DNA of 64,000 bases from Unio delphinus (taxonomy: Eukaryota > Mollusca > Bivalvia > Unionida > Unionidae), in assembly GCA_029339505.1 (NCBI GenBank), contig JAQISU010000094.1:8443501-8507500 (forward strand), in the 5' to 3' direction. Position 1 is the stretch's first letter; each line of letters opens with the position of its first letter. Positions 25,361-34,190 of the stretch are shown in pieces. The notes below the pieces were generated by a model. The model was not told where the DNA came from. It ran no database searches and saw only the letters and a list, made by a program, of their open reading frames with translations. The position numbers and the translations under genes are program-made.

Positions 25361-27330
25361 TCATGGAGTATAACTATCATGGTGATATCTCTTGTATGGA
25401 TTATAACAGTGATGTCCATACTTCATCATGCAGTATAACCATCATGGTGATATCTGTTGTATGGATTATAATAGTATGTCCATACTTCATCATGCAGTAT
25501 AACCATCATGGTGATATGTGTTGTATGGATTATAACAGTATGTCCATACTTAATCATGCAGTATAACCATCATGGTGATATCTGTTGTATGGATCATAAC
25601 AGTATGTCCATACTTAATCATGCAGTATAACCATCATGGTGATATCTTTTGTATGGATTATAACAGTATGTCCATACTTAATCATGCAGTAGAACCATCA
25701 TGGTGATATCTGTTGTATGGATTATAATAGTATGTCCATACTTAATCATGCAGTAGAACCATGATGGTGATATCTTTTGTATGGATTATAACAGTATGTC
25801 CATACTTAATCATGCAGTAGAACCATGATGGTGATATCTGTTGTATGGATTATAACAGTATGTCCATACTTAATCATGCAGTAGAACCATCATGGTGATA
25901 TATGTTGTATGGATTATAACAGTATGTCCATACTTAATCATGCAGTATAACCATCATGGTGATATCTGTTGTATGGATTATAACAGTATGTCCATACTTA
26001 ATCATGCAGTATAACCATTATGGTGATATCTTTTGTATGAATTATAACAGTATGTCCATACTTAATCATGCAGTATAACCATCATGGTGATATCTGTTGT
26101 ATGGATTATAATAGTATGTCCATACTTAATCATGCAGTAGAACCATGATGGTGATATCTGTTGTATGCATTATAATAGTATGTCCATACTTAATCATGCA
26201 GTATAACCATCATGGTGATATCTGTTGTATGTATTATAACAGTGATGTCCATACTTAATCATGCAGTGTAACCATCATGGTGATATCTTTTGTATGGATT
26301 ATAACAGTATGTCCATACTTAATCAGTATAACCATCATGGTGATATCTGTTGTATGGATTATAACAGTATATCCATACTTAATCATGCAGTATAACCATT
26401 ATGGTGATATCTTTTGTATGGATTATAACAGTATGTCCATACTTAATCATGCAGTATAACCATCATGGTGATATCTGTTGTATGGATTATAACAGTATGT
26501 CCATACTTAATCATGCAGTATAACCATCATGGTGATATCTGTTGTATGGATTATAACAGTATGTCCATACTTAATCATGCAGTATAACCATTATAATAGT
26601 ATGTCCATACTTAATCATGCAGTATAACCATCATGGTGATATCTGTTGTATGGATTATAATAGTATGTCCATACTTAATCATGCAGTATAACCGTTATGG
26701 TGATATCTGTTGTATGGATTATAACAGTATGTCCATACTTAATCATGCAGTATAACCGTTATGGTGATATCTGTTGTATGGATTATAATAGTATGTCCAT
26801 ACTTAATCATGCAGTATAACCGTTATGGTGATATCTGTATTATGGATTATAACAGTATGTCCATACTTAATCATGCAGTATAACCGTTATGGTGATATCT
26901 TTTGTATGGATTATAACAGTATATCCATACTTAATCATGCAGTATAACCATCATGGTGATATCTGTTTTATGGATTATAACAGTATGTCCATACTTAATC
27001 ATGCAGTATAACCGTTATGGTGATATCTTTTGTATGGATTATAACAGTATATCCATACTTAATCATGCAGTATAACCATCATGGTGATATCTGTTGTATG
27101 GATTATAACAGTATATCCATACTTAATCATGCAGTATAACCATCATGGTGATATCTGTTGTATGGATTATAACAGTATGTCCATACTTAATCACGCAGTA
27201 TAACCATCATGGTAATATCTGTTGTATGAATTATAACAGTATGTCCATACTTAATCATGCAGTATAACCATCATGGTGATATCTGTTGTATGAATTATAA
27301 CAGTATGTCCATACTTAATCACGCAGTATA
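25361..27330. repeat. 64-bp satellite array, about 31 units
   Basis: Unit CCATCATGGTGATATCTGTT, GTATGGATTATAACAGTATG, TCCATACTTAATCATGCAGT, ATAA. Copies differ at a few fixed positions (CATCATGG/CATGATGG/CGTTATGG; CTGTT/CTTTT). The array ends abruptly mid-unit at 27330, where the relic Polinton terminus begins. Confidence 0.97.
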
Positions 27331-27332
27331 TC

Positions 27333-27578
27333 AGCAGCAGAGGAGGCAAGCCCTTCTCAGTTTAGAAGGTATCATTTGCTAAACTAAAGCTTCTTACAAA
27401 AACTAAAGCTTCTTAAACCAATAACGCCAAAACAAAGCTTCTAACTAACCAAGAGTTTCTCTCCAAGAGAGACTTTGGGGCTTTGTTTTTTGTCTTTTTT
27501 ATTTTCAAAATTTTGTATGCACACGAATTTAGCAGAAATGGCACTTTTTCGAGGTCGCTCCCCCACTCCTCTGTTGCT
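27333..27578. repeat. Terminal repeat of the older, relic Polinton
   Basis: Begins AGCAGCAGAGGAGGCAAG and ends CACTCCTCTGTTGCT, near-complementary ends that mirror the AGCAGCAGAGAGGGTG / CACCCTCTCTGCTGCT pair bounding the first 150 bp of the young element's TIR. It lies directly downstream of the relic ATPase stop, the same position the TIR has relative to the ATPase in the young element. The interior has no obvious similarity to the young TIR. Confidence 0.7.
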
Positions 27579-27583
27579 GTGAA

Positions 27584-27929
27584 TTATCCAAAAAGTTTTT
27601 CAAGGCCTATACAATATTTTGATCTAGGATTTTTATATATCCATGCTGGGTAGTTTGTGCAAGTGAGAAAAAGTTTTTGAACTTAATTATATCCATCTCT
27701 GATCACTTTAGGTATTTATGTATATTGCTGAGTAACATAAATCACATCAGTATTTTTATATCTACCGCTAGAAAATATTCAAGCTGGATTTGATTTTTTA
27801 TATAGCATTACATATATTAAACGGCTAGCATTAAACAACTAAATTATTAATAAATCCATTAAGGTCATCAACACTGTGCTTCATCAATATCAGTGATAAA
27901 ATTAATAGGATCATCACCGTAATCATTTG
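27584..27929 (-). pseudogene. Relic packaging ATPase, C-terminal half
   Basis: Minus-strand reading from the insertion point gives NFITDIDEA, then INNLVV, YKNTDVIYVTQQYT, IPKVIRD and FKNFFSLAQ, ending in a GLEKLFG-like string and a stop at 27584-27586. These match, in order, blocks of the young ATPase at 44426-45097. The reading continues from the other flank (45304 onward) once the young element and one copy of the 5-bp duplication are removed. Stops and a deletion between the blocks make it non-functional. Confidence 0.9.
27925..27929. repeat. Target-site duplication, left copy (ATTTG)
   Basis: ATTTG precedes the left TIR and recurs at 45304-45308 after the right TIR. Removing one copy restores the reading frame across the relic ATPase. 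A 6-bp duplication, ATTTGA, is possible if A27930 is shared with the TIR. Confidence 0.9.
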
Positions 27930-28158
27930 AGCAGCAGAGAGGGTGAACCTCACAACTTTCCGAGCGTCGATTCGGAAATCTGAGGCTTCTGCCAAATAGT
28001 AAAAAAAATGGCGTCTATTCGATAAAATAAGATTTCCTTATATACGCCAACGTCGTTGTCATCCACCCTCTCTGCTGCTAGTGATTTCATCACTAGTGAT
28101 TTCATCACTGGGTTAACAAAAAATAATAAATGATTTCAACCAAATATTTGATCGAGTC
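27930..28158. repeat. Left terminal inverted repeat, 229 bp
   Basis: Matches the reverse complement of 45075-45303 at every base compared. The first 150 bp (27930-28079) are themselves bounded by a 16-bp inverted pair, AGCAGCAGAGAGGGTG and CACCCTCTCTGCTGCT. Two tandem copies of the dyad AGTGATTTCATCACT follow at 28080-28109. The inner end repeats the last 23 bp of the ATPase gene found in the right TIR. Confidence 0.97.
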
Positions 28159-28190
28159 TTTAGGACGAAAATCATTTATGATGAAAGTCC

Positions 28191-29540
28191 TTAGGACTTT
28201 ACAAACAAACTAATCGCTAACACCTCTTCTTGTAAATCAATCAGATTATTTGACTGGTCGGTGAGTTTGAAATTAATTCTCGTTAACGAATTATTATGGC
28301 ATCGCATATAGACAGGATTAATTGGGTTTTCAATTATTAAAAACCCTGGAGGAGCTGTTGGTGCAAATGAATAAAGAATATATCCTTGCTGAGCTTGATT
28401 TGATCGTTCGAGATTAATTTGATAGCTTCCTTCGATAACATCACACACTAAATTGAGCGCAATCACCGTTGAAATATTCACATTATGAGGGGCAATATGC
28501 CTACCGCCACCATCTGGATCATTATTATACCTGAAGAGGACAGCTGAATCTGATTTTTGTAGCGCTTTGATATCGGTTTTAACAATTCTTGCTAGTTCAT
28601 CAGCGTTGTATTTGGGAAACTTGAAATTACGCAGATTGTCCTCTGTGATATTGTAATCGGTTAAGAATCGTTGTTTATTGTCGCTGTTGTCATTAATTAT
28701 TGTTTGAATCATTAGTTCATAGATATATTTCATGTCCGATATAAGCTGATTTATTATTTCAACGTGTTTTTGCGATTTTGTTTTCCGTAGTTGTTCTAGT
28801 TGTGTGTCATATAATTGTTTAATCTCATTAAAATAACCACGGACGTCAGTTAGCGTAAATGAAATAGTAACAGATGAGTCGGTTGTTCTTTTAATGATAA
28901 AATCCCATTGCAATGTGTCTTTGTTGGTAAATATAAATCTATCGGCGATTCTTCCTTTTCTTATATCAGATAAATTATCTTGATAACTGGGATTGATTTC
29001 ATGATATGATTGTATGTCCGTGGTTAAGTCGGTGGCGGATTTTTCCGGTGGTTTTTCAGGCCATCCTAACACTGTTCTTAACGAGCTGTTATATATATCT
29101 ACAATGTATCCCTCTGTGCTTATTTCGATCGACGACGAGAGCGTCGGTTGATGAAGATTAATAGCTATTTTTGATTCTTTTCCAGTGATTGATTTTATTC
29201 TACGCTGAATTTCAGCATTGATTTGCTTAATTTGGTACGACCCAGTTGGTAACGAAACTGTTTCCCACTCTGGAGTACCATCGGGTTTATTCTTATACGA
29301 GAACACCAGTGTGTTATTGGGTTGCTGACCATTAAATGCAACCGATCTGATATTAGGCCAACTGTGATACACTCGTAGTTTTGCTAGCGCTATCTCCTTC
29401 ACTGGAATCGGAGAGGGGAAATTCACACTGAATTCTGGATTCGTTGATGTTATTGATATCATACTCGTTTGTACTGGGTTCGTGTTCTCCACTATTCGTT
29501 GAAGTAATTCCATCGGTGTCGTCATCGTTGCTATACTCAT
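28191..29540 (-). CDS. Conserved Maverick structural protein (candidate penton or spike-base)
   Basis: 449 aa. The N-terminal third has FPSPIPV, a hydrophobic beta strand leading to SWPNIRS, LVFSYKNK, a tryptophan, LPTGSYQIKQINAEI and later NSSLRTVLGW. I recall this pattern (a strand, then PxGsYxIxxIN, then an LGW/LGF motif) as a conserved but poorly characterised protein of invertebrate Polintons. The middle (about 230-300) is Lys/Glu-rich and probably helical; the C-terminus is again beta-rich. It is the last gene before the left TIR. Function is inferred only: a minor capsid, vertex or spike-base protein is plausible. Its start lies in a duplicated junction (see the repeat at 29425-29750); ATG at 29540 is used because the same MTTPME string follows the duplicated ATG. 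Confidence 0.75.
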   Translation of the reverse strand: MSIATMTTPMELLQRIVENTNPVQTSMISITSTNPEFSVNFPSPIPVKEIALAKLRVYHSWPNIRSVAFNGQQPNNTLVFSYKNKPDGTPEWETVSLPTGSYQIKQINAEIQRRIKSITGKESKIAINLHQPTLSSSIEISTEGYIVDIYNSSLRTVLGWPEKPPEKSATDLTTDIQSYHEINPSYQDNLSDIRKGRIADRFIFTNKDTLQWDFIIKRTTDSSVTISFTLTDVRGYFNEIKQLYDTQLEQLRKTKSQKHVEIINQLISDMKYIYELMIQTIINDNSDNKQRFLTDYNITEDNLRNFKFPKYNADELARIVKTDIKALQKSDSAVLFRYNNDPDGGGRHIAPHNVNISTVIALNLVCDVIEGSYQINLERSNQAQQGYILYSFAPTAPPGFLIIENPINPVYMRCHNNSLTRINFKLTDQSNNLIDLQEEVLAISLFVKS

Positions 29541-29750
29541 GATTTATTTCTAATTTTGGTATCGAGGAATCATAAATACTGACCATCACTGAGAACTCAC
29601 AATCTGGTAATGTTGATATTATTGAGATCATTTTTTGTTTTTTTGGGTTCGTGTTTTCTGATTCCATCGGTGTTGTCATTGTTATTATATTCATGTTGTC
29701 GCTCTAATTTCGATATCGCGGAATCAAAAATACTGACCATCGCTGAGAAT
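29425..29750. repeat. ~154-bp tandem duplication at a gene junction
   Basis: The segment spanning the end of the two-TM protein gene and the start of the 449-aa gene is present twice, offset by 154 bp (ATGs at 29540 and 29694). The copies have diverged by substitutions and small indels. The second copy creates a 113-codon frame whose ends resemble the neighbouring proteins; I do not regard it as a separate gene. Confidence 0.75.
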
Positions 29751-30148
29751 TCACTATCTGATATAATCGTATTATCGAGTGACGACGATATCATCAATGA
29801 TAATTGCGAGTATGCGGTTGATGCAATATGAAATTGAAGTAAGTAATTCTGCAGTTTACTCTGGCTGCATGATGATATCTTTTTTGCTATCCCGGTTAAT
29901 ATACCCCCGATTGTAGCCACCGCAGAAATGCAAATTGGAACTACGACCGGGGCAATCATTGTAACCGATGCAAGTATTATTCCGGCACCAGTGAGAACGC
30001 TTGACACCGAGTATATAGTAACATCAATTGCGGTGATTCTTCGTCGGTATTTTTTTATTTTTATTTGATACTCCTCAGTGAGGGTTTTGAGTCTATTCTG
30101 AAATTCTCTGACCTGATCATAGCGACATTGCGTCGATGACAAAGTCAT
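29597..30148 (-). CDS. Conserved Maverick two-TM protein with C-terminal EF-like motif
   Basis: 183 aa. An N-terminal basic coiled-coil-like helix (1-45) is followed by two long hydrophobic segments around 45-90 separated by a proline-rich turn (APVVVPIC), then a helical region and ISDSEFSAMVSIFDSAISKL near 130-150. The combination of two membrane segments with an ISDxEF-type tail is one I recall from invertebrate Polintons, where it is a conserved hypothetical. Probably a membrane-associated virion or egress protein; this is inference. A TTGAAAA motif lies 22 nt before the ATG. Confidence 0.75.
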   Translation of the reverse strand: MTLSSTQCRYDQVREFQNRLKTLTEEYQIKIKKYRRRITAIDVTIYSVSSVLTGAGIILASVTMIAPVVVPICISAVATIGGILTGIAKKISSCSQSKLQNYLLQFHIASTAYSQLSLMISSSLDNTIISDSEFSAMVSIFDSAISKLERQHEYNNNDNTDGIRKHEPKKTKNDLNNINITRL

Positions 30149-30170
30149 TGTTATTTTAAACCCGCTAGTG

Positions 30171-30177
30171 TTTTCAA
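30171..30177 (-). promoter_or_regulatory. TTGAAAA motif, two-TM protein gene
   Basis: Minus strand reads TTGAAAACACTAGCGGG, 22 nt between motif and ATG (30148). Shares the CACTAG extension with the capsid gene motif. Confidence 0.6.
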
Positions 30178-30211
30178 TTATTTGTCATCGTTAGCGGGAA
30201 TTGCTAGTACT

Positions 30212-31639
30212 TCAGTCGGAAAAATGAGCTACGAGTTCTAAACACCAGGCTATTTTTGATCTAATGGTGGAGCTATCAACCGCGACGACATTAAAGCTTT
30301 TTTTGCGACCATCCATAATTAACGTCGCGGTGCCACCAGAGTAGGTTTTACCGTCCGCGATCATATTAAATTGATCGATAGAGATCCACGTTAGCCTGTA
30401 GATACCATCGGCCCATGTTGGCTTGTAGTCAGGGCCCACTATGCCGGGGAGACCCAAGATACCGATGGATAATGTAGTATAACCGTCTCTTATCCAATCC
30501 ATGGTTCCATGATTAACCGTATACACGATATTTTTAACGCCCGTGTAGTGATGTGGAATCTTTACCTTTTCAGATATTCTTTTCAGGTTAAAAAGATCGT
30601 CGAAAATATCGAGATATTTTACCCTGATTCTGGTAGGATCTATTGTTTTTCCACTCTCCTCCCTGTTAGAGAAGAATAATGAAACCAGAAGGTCTTCAAC
30701 TTTAAGCTCTGCTTGGGTTTTAATATGGTTGTCGATGTTAGAAAATTTCGTCGTGATATCTTGGAGGCTACTGCCCTCAAAGAACTTATTAACAATATCG
30801 CTGGTGTGCTTTTGTTTGTCAATAGCGCTTTTAATTTCCGCGAGAGTCATGCCTGTCAACGATGTGGTTTCAGACACAGGTGTTCTCCCTAAAAATTTAT
30901 CCACGATGGTATTAAGTGTTGTTTGTCTCACCATAAACATATTAATATCTTTGAGAGTCATTGTAGATGTAGCCGGGACACCAAAGAAACTATTAGCGAT
31001 GTAGGCATTGTGAGTGTGCTTGCCGATAAACTCACTGATTTCAGCGAGAGTCATGCCAGCCACAAGCGGGGTTCCAAAGAACCTACCAACAATGTCGTTT
31101 GTGAGTTTTTGATCTTCGCTTACTTTAAAAATCTCGAGATAATTTGCCTTGATTTCTGAAGCAGTCATCATCCTTCCAGCTTCCTTGTTAGCGAAGAATG
31201 AATTCAACAAGTCTTTAATTTCAGCGAGAGTCATGCCAACCACAAGCGGGGTTCCAAAAAATTTATGTACGACATTTTTGCGAAAACTATTATAACCTCG
31301 TATAAAATCATTCAGCTCACGTTCGTTGGTAGCAATCGCGTCGGTGATCGTAGACACAAGTGCGCCTGGTTTAAGTTGTCCATCGTTGGAATACAGTGCA
31401 ATAGAGTTTTCAGCGGCAGCGCGATGCCGTATCAAAATGTCATTCACGGATATATTACTGCTTTTCAATTTACCCTGGCGATCTTGAAATACAACTATTT
31501 CGTTCGGGTCAACACTTGTTAAATTTAACGTCTCAGCGATTTCATCTTCTATTATTTTTTTTACATCCTCGATAGAACCCGCAGATGTTTCCTCGGTGGG
31601 TTCCAACATTGACAGAGGTTGTCCCCAAATATCGATCAT
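30212..31639 (-). CDS. Repetitive fibre-like protein
   Basis: 475 aa from the ATG at 31639 (MIDIWGQPLS); a longer in-frame start at 31729 exists but would overlap the protease gene and lacks the promoter motif. The central region contains four to five imperfect repeats of FFGTPLVxGMTLAEI plus a helical linker (for example at about 125-145, 180-200, 215-235, 245-275). The first 100 aa look ubiquitin-like or adaptor-like (a VFQDRQGKLK turn); the C-terminal 120 aa are Gly/Tyr-rich and beta-rich, compatible with a head domain. Repeats plus a distinct C-terminal domain, and the position among capsid genes, suggest a fibre or spike. No database family is recognised, so this stays an inference. Confidence 0.7.
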   Translation of the reverse strand: MIDIWGQPLSMLEPTEETSAGSIEDVKKIIEDEIAETLNLTSVDPNEIVVFQDRQGKLKSSNISVNDILIRHRAAAENSIALYSNDGQLKPGALVSTITDAIATNERELNDFIRGYNSFRKNVVHKFFGTPLVVGMTLAEIKDLLNSFFANKEAGRMMTASEIKANYLEIFKVSEDQKLTNDIVGRFFGTPLVAGMTLAEISEFIGKHTHNAYIANSFFGVPATSTMTLKDINMFMVRQTTLNTIVDKFLGRTPVSETTSLTGMTLAEIKSAIDKQKHTSDIVNKFFEGSSLQDITTKFSNIDNHIKTQAELKVEDLLVSLFFSNREESGKTIDPTRIRVKYLDIFDDLFNLKRISEKVKIPHHYTGVKNIVYTVNHGTMDWIRDGYTTLSIGILGLPGIVGPDYKPTWADGIYRLTWISIDQFNMIADGKTYSGGTATLIMDGRKKSFNVVAVDSSTIRSKIAWCLELVAHFSD

Positions 31640-31659
31640 TATTGTTAGCGTAACTTGTG

Positions 31660-31666
31660 TTTTCAA
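31660..31666 (-). promoter_or_regulatory. TTGAAAA motif, fibre-like gene
   Basis: Minus strand reads TTGAAAACACAAGTTACG, 20 nt before the ATG at 31639. It overlaps the protease stop codon, and it decides the start in favour of 31639. Confidence 0.6.
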
Positions 31667-32127
31667 TTTATTGATCCTTGTAATTTCCCACTCGTGTATT
31701 CGTTTACAATAATATGAGGTGGTTTCCACGGAGATCCAAAGGATTTTAATGAAATCTCCGCGAGTACATTTAATACTTCACGGCCGCATATCGGTGGATC
31801 ATTTAATTGTTGTGTTGGCAGCGTGGAATAAAAAATCGGAAACCCTTTGAGTTTCATCGAGGAATTTATATACCGCATAAACTCGCTTGGCGGAGCTAAC
31901 CCATATGAATCGAAATAGACAATCCCACGTGGATCAATCGCGTATGCAACCCAGTGAGTTCCCGATCCGCTGCTGTTATCAAGATTGATGATACCGGTTT
32001 CAACGTTATTTGGTTTTCTCGGTAATTGATCTCTCATAAAAACCCCTCTGAAGTTTTTTATCGCTAGTTTTTTAGCAGCATCAATTAAATCAAAATTGGA
32101 CATAGGAACCATAGGTTCCTCAACCAT
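31663..32127 (-). CDS. Adenain-like cysteine protease (capsid maturation)
   Basis: 154 aa from the ATG at 32127; an upstream in-frame ATG at 32217 would overlap the preceding gene. Polinton maturation proteases are homologous to adenovirus adenain and cleave virion precursors. The catalytic set is visible: His58 in GTHWVAY, acidic Asp73 in YFDSYG, Gln107 and Cys114 in QLNDPPICG. The Gln-to-Cys spacing of seven residues equals that of adenain (Gln115, Cys122). The N-terminal FRGVFMRDQLP block is also typical of this family. A TTGAAAA motif lies 19 nt upstream of 32127. Confidence 0.93.
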   Translation of the reverse strand: MVEEPMVPMSNFDLIDAAKKLAIKNFRGVFMRDQLPRKPNNVETGIINLDNSSGSGTHWVAYAIDPRGIVYFDSYGLAPPSEFMRYINSSMKLKGFPIFYSTLPTQQLNDPPICGREVLNVLAEISLKSFGSPWKPPHIIVNEYTSGKLQGSIN

Positions 32128-32146
32128 AGGTTCGGAAATCGAAGAT

Positions 32147-32153
32147 TTTTCAA
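32147..32153 (-). promoter_or_regulatory. TTGAAAA motif, protease gene
   Basis: Minus strand reads AATTGAAAAATC, 19 nt before the ATG at 32127. It directly abuts the end of the preceding gene (stop at 32154). Confidence 0.6.
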
Positions 32154-32636
32154 TTAATAAACCGTTCCTGGTATTCTTCTTAGACCCGATCCGTTCACGG
32201 ATTTCCCGCTGTACCATGAATACGGGGTTCCTGGTAGGTACAACCCCTTTCCCTTTTTTTTATATCCTTTCCCAGTTGCCTTTTTCAACGCCATCCCTGC
32301 CGCGGTACCAACGGCTCCCAACGCTGCCGCCTTCGCCACCGCTGGGGCAGCCGCTGCAATCAATGCTGGTATTGCGGCTAACAAAGGAAATATACCACCT
32401 GATTTTATCATGTTCGCGACTGCAGCTTTCGAAAATTCTATTTGAACTCCTCGCTTATTTTTCATTGCATCATTGAAATGTTTTATTTGACGATCCGTTA
32501 ATGATATTTTATGTGTACCTCCGGACATCTGCGCTGGTTTTAACGTTATTGTTGTTCCACATTCCTTAGCGGATTTTGATTTTAATTTCTTGACCTGACC
32601 ATCAGTCAGCTTGACACTAACAACACTATATGGCAT
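32154..32636 (-). CDS. pVI/pX-like membrane-active virion protein
   Basis: 160 aa from the ATG at 32636 (MPYSVVSVKL); ATGs at 32651 and 32702 are alternatives. Two similar beta modules (KLTDGQVKKL...TITL and SLTDRQIKHF...QIEF) are followed by a Gly/Ala/Pro/Leu hydrophobic stretch beginning GGIFPLLAAIPALIAAAAP and a Lys-rich tail (KKATGKGYKKKGKG). This layout is typical of the adenovirus pVI/pX-like protein conserved in Polintons and related adintoviruses, thought to act in core packaging or membrane disruption. It sits between the capsid and protease genes, as expected for a protease substrate. Confidence 0.8.
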   Translation of the reverse strand: MPYSVVSVKLTDGQVKKLKSKSAKECGTTITLKPAQMSGGTHKISLTDRQIKHFNDAMKNKRGVQIEFSKAAVANMIKSGGIFPLLAAIPALIAAAAPAVAKAAALGAVGTAAGMALKKATGKGYKKKGKGLYLPGTPYSWYSGKSVNGSGLRRIPGTVY

Positions 32637-32658
32637 TTTATTGTAAAACATATTTATT

Positions 32659-32665
32659 CTTTCAA
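32659..32665 (-). promoter_or_regulatory. TTGAAAG variant motif, pVI/pX-like gene
   Basis: Minus strand reads CAATTGAAAGAATAAAT, 22 nt before the ATG at 32636. Confidence 0.5.
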
Positions 32666-32709
32666 TTGATCTAATTGGGGAAATCCTATGGAAACTTTTC
32701 AAGTTTCAT

Positions 32710-34134
32710 TTACAGATTTTCCACTGGTGCATCAACAAGTCTCATTCGTCCGCCAACCCCTTCTAACAACATTGATTTGTCGCTGAGAATGACAGCAACC
32801 GCTCTATAATTAACACCACCAGGAGCTATACGAGCCCTAAAATGTATGTCAACAACGGATTGTCTCATTAAATCAAGATGTTCCAGCGAAAAGTAATAAA
32901 TCGGATACAATTTCTTAAAATCGAGTTGAGATATTTGCAAACCAGTATCAACGTTTTGATCACGACCCATATATGACAGCATCCGATGATATACACGTGC
33001 TATATGATTTTCTGTGTAATTAAGTTGTATATCCTCGGTTGGTTCTTGTTGTCCGTTTATTCTCAGCGAGACTTCTCTAACACCTAACTGATCAAATATC
33101 ATATGGCTGCGTTGTTGATTACCAACTCGCTCATTATTCTGTAACGCTATAAATATATGACGTGGAGCTGAAACGCCTTGTTTTGATGCCAGGTGCCATG
33201 TGAATATATCATCGACATTATCCTGTTTGACATCAGTCGTTGTTGTTAGCCAACTTAGCAATGATTTGCCACCTGTTTCCATAAATGAGAGTAGCCGCTC
33301 TTCTCTGGTAATTGATGGGGTCATTACTGGCATCCACAATACCAATTTAGTTATTTTAACTTTACCCTCAGCGGCACCAGTACGCCAAATTGCATCGTTG
33401 TCATTGCCTTTTCGCACTAACGCGATTGTGTGTTTGGCTCCATAGATGACTTTTCTGACATTTCTGCAGAATCCAAATATGTGATGGAGTGGAATTGCAC
33501 ACGAAAACTTTTTCTCTTGTCCTTCCAATGCTAATTTTCGTGTTGCAAACCCTAGATTGAAATTACCATTAACGCCTCCGAGAATATCAAACGCAGCTCC
33601 GGGTCTAGCTCGACGTTCTGGATTAGTTGCTTCTCGTTGATTATCAACTGAAGTGTCTTGCGGTGTTAACACTTTAATGTATTGAATGTGGTCAGCGTTA
33701 TCAGTAGTATCCTTTGCAAACATCATAGACGGACCAGCCGATCTTGTATAATCATCGGAATATCTCGCTAGTCCGATTATTGTTGTTGCAACATCAACCT
33801 CGCGTTATATTGATTCAATTTCTTTTCCATCAATGAGATATCTTGCACTTTCAAATAACGCCATTATGCCATTGTTAACGAACCCAACTCGGATATTTGG
33901 GTCATCTGCATATGAGGTATCCTCTGCAACATTTGTTACGAGTTTTCCTTCGATTTCGATAAATGCTTCACACGGCAAAAAGTATTTACTGGTATCTTGA
34001 ACTTGAAGTTCAACTCGCGATCGTAGGTCGGGTTGTATTGCATGATAGGAATAGTATTGATAATCGCGGACGGAATCATCTTTTCGCATTGGGGCTTCCA
34101 TATCAAGCGCGGGATCAGCTGTTCGTTTAAACAT
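32710..34134 (-). CDS. Double-jelly-roll major capsid protein, one in-frame stop
   Basis: Reading frame of 474 codons from ATG 34134 to the stop at 32710, interrupted once by TAA at 33805-33807 (codon 110). The two parts are in the same frame and coding similarity continues without a gap across the stop, including VDVATTIIGLARYS just after it. The N-terminal part has NNGIMALFESARYLIDGKEI, matching the diagnostic FExxRYxxxGxEI block of Polinton/adintovirus hexon-type capsid proteins; the C-terminal part is beta-rich with a VDIHFRARIAPG strand. Forms pseudo-hexameric trimers in the family. A TTGAAAA motif lies 16 nt before the ATG. The stop is either inactivating, suppressed by readthrough, or an assembly error; a restart at ATG 33726 would give a 338-aa fragment lacking the first jelly-roll strands. 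Confidence 0.88.
33805..33807 (-). other. In-frame TAA within the capsid gene
   Basis: Minus strand reads GAATCAATATAACGCGAGG; the TAA falls in the capsid frame at codon 110. The surrounding sequence shows no other lesion. Confidence 0.9.
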
Positions 34135-34150
34135 TTATAACATACTAGTG

Positions 34151-34157
34151 TTTTCAA
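34151..34157 (-). promoter_or_regulatory. TTGAAAA motif, capsid gene
   Basis: Minus strand reads CAATTGAAAACACTAGTATG, 16 nt before the ATG at 34134. Confidence 0.6.
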
Positions 34158-34190
34158 TTGGTGAATTGCAAAGCAATTTCATCTTTGTAA

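Noticed and set aside
29353..29694. 113-codon frame in the Polinton
   Set aside because: Explained by the duplicated junction at 29425-29750; its ends copy parts of the two neighbouring proteins and the rest is out of frame with the real 449-aa gene.
31639..31729. Upstream in-frame start extending the fibre-like protein by 30 aa
   Set aside because: It overlaps the protease gene and ignores the TTGAAAA motif that sits 20 nt before the ATG at 31639.
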